Source of the DNA: Sphingobacteriales bacterium
Lineage (GTDB): Bacteria > Bacteroidota > Bacteroidia > Chitinophagales > JADIYW01
Assembly: GCA_016721245.1 (NCBI GenBank)
Contig: JADKIQ010000004.1
Coordinates: 285,107-349,106 of the forward strand
Reading direction: 5' to 3'
DNA length: 64,000 nt
How positions within the stretch are numbered: position 1 is the first letter of the stretch; every line of letters starts with the position of its first letter. The notes under the pieces are model-generated. The model ran no database searches, was not told where the DNA came from, and saw only the letters and a list, made by a program, of their open reading frames with translations. Both the position numbers and the translations under genes were made by a program. Shown here piece by piece: positions 63,010 to 64,000 of the stretch.

Positions 63010-64000
63010 ATGGAAAAATATGAATATGGCTATTATGGCCAGTTTGGCGGAGCATACATTTTTAAGTACCCGTCCGAATGTAGAAGAATTACAGCAGCGT
63101 TGTTGGAATGTGTTACGAACAAGGATTTCAAAGGAGTTTCTGTCTTTGTTAAAGATTATGTAGGAAGACCAACTCCTTTGTATTTTTGCCAAGCGGCTAT
63201 CTGGGCATTTCAAAACACAATTTATTTAAAGCGGGAAAATTTGTGCCATACTGGCGCGCATAAAATCAACAATACCCGGTTGGACAGATTTTACTGGCAA
63301 AACGACTTGGTAAAACGCGTATTACGAAACCGGTGCAGGACAACATGGCGTGGCTACAGCAACGGTTGTGCATTAATGAATTACATGTGTGGTATGTATG
63401 GGTAGGTGGATATTGAACGCAGTCGCAACGTAGAACGCATGCAGATGTTAGGAGGTGAGTACGTCACTGCAAGTCGGGTTAGAACATTAAAAGATCTGCA
63501 ACGAACGAAGCCATGCGCGACTGGATTGCAAATCCAGTGGATACACGATATATCGCATTGGAAGTGTGGTTGAGTCGCATCCGTTTCCGGATATGGTTGC
63601 TCGTTCAATCAGTAATATCGGAAGAAATAAAAACAATTGCTCGAAAAAAAACAGGAAAGGAAAACCCTGATTTTTGTGGTGGCTTGTGTTGGCAGCGGCA
63701 GCAACGCTGCAGTGCATTCTATCATTTTTAGAGCATGAAAGAGAGTTAAACTGGTGGCAGTGGAAGCTGCAGGTCATGGTGTTTATTCCGGAAAATTACA
63801 GCCACCCCACGGCTTGGAAAATAGGTGTCCTGCAGCAGTAAAACGTTGTTATGCAAACGGAAGACGGGCAGGTCATGAAGCCACCTCCTATTTCCAGTTT
63901 GGTTATCAGGAATTGGTCCGATACTGCATAGATTTATTTGATACTAAACGCGCTGCATTCTTAAGTTGCAACAGATGATGAAGCCTTACAGGCAGTTTTA
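63010..64000 (+). pseudogene. trpB: Tryptophan synthase beta chain gene, disrupted and cut by window edge
   Basis: The start MEKYEYGYYGQFGGAYI is followed in changing frames by LKDYVGRPTPLYF, REDLCHTGAHKINNT (the PLP Lys lies in HKINN, here read with small changes), ETGAGQHGVATAT, ALMNYMC, SVISEEIKKQLLEKTG, CVGSGSNAA (phosphate-binding loop, normally GGGSNA) and the HGVYSGK region. The gene is read to the right edge; the C-terminal 40 percent or so is missing. At least eight indels or substitutions are needed to restore it. trpF directly precedes it, the normal operon order. trpA may lie beyond the window. Confidence 0.75.

Overview
The window comes from a Bacteroidota (Bacteroidetes) chromosome, probably an environmental member near Chitinophagales/Saprospirales; the order is inference. 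The indications are a secreted hydrolase with a type IX secretion (Por) C-terminal domain, a Bacteroidetes-type acyl-ornithine carbamoyltransferase instead of ornithine carbamoyltransferase, a short primary sigma factor, WbqC and LptF-type proteins, and promoters of the form TTG-N20-TAnnTTTG. No tRNA, rRNA, CRISPR array, insertion sequence or prophage was recognised.

Layout. 0-3.7 kb: envelope genes (sugar-nucleotide reductase fragment, family 2 glycosyltransferase, LpxL-like acyltransferase, WbqC protein, PDZ lipo/secreted protein). 3.8-14.2 kb: an acyl-CoA degradation operon on the minus strand (carboxyltransferase, biotin carboxylase, crotonase, split AtuA, two acyl-CoA dehydrogenases carrying C-terminal SCP2 domains), with a free-standing SCP2 protein divergent from it. 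The set resembles the leucine/isovalerate (liu) and acyclic-terpene (atu) pathways. 14.3-25.6 kb: SDR oxidoreductase, acetyltransferase, CTP-type lipid kinase, thioredoxin-like lipo/secreted protein, fluoride channel, a LysM-containing secreted protein, PPK2, a HerA-like ATPase and a beta-CASP nuclease. 19.3-34 kb: arginine biosynthesis genes argH, argE, argB, argF', argD, argC, split by secreted-protein genes including a paraoxonase-like lipoprotein. 34.3-47.9 kb: housekeeping genes ffh, gap, rpoD, lptF-like, a glycosyltransferase, ribBA, a giant TamB-like protein and tsaD. 48-56 kb: T9SS hydrolase, thioesterase, dienoyl-CoA isomerase, a lipoprotein archaemetzincin, a transglutaminase-like protein, glpD and pruA. 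56.2-61 kb: an AT-rich accessory patch with an unknown protein, an M64-like metallopeptidase, a TPR hybrid histidine kinase and a membrane protein. 61.1-64 kb: badly disrupted alpha/beta hydrolase, trpF and trpB.

Connections. Three copies of a TACCAAACGTT-type palindrome, two between the divergent acyl-CoA genes and one before the T9SS hydrolase at 47.97 kb, suggest one TetR-type regulator joining extracellular ester hydrolysis to acyl-CoA breakdown. The gaps between the genes of the acyl-CoA operon contain different short inverted repeats, and a related GTCGAC-rich element lies inside two of its coding regions.

Quality. Several well-conserved genes carry single-base homopolymer indels (near 760, 16,820, 22,485, 54,690), which look like sequencing errors. 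Frameshift density rises sharply after about 57 kb, so the last 7 kb should be read as reconstructed genes, not as confirmed pseudogenes.
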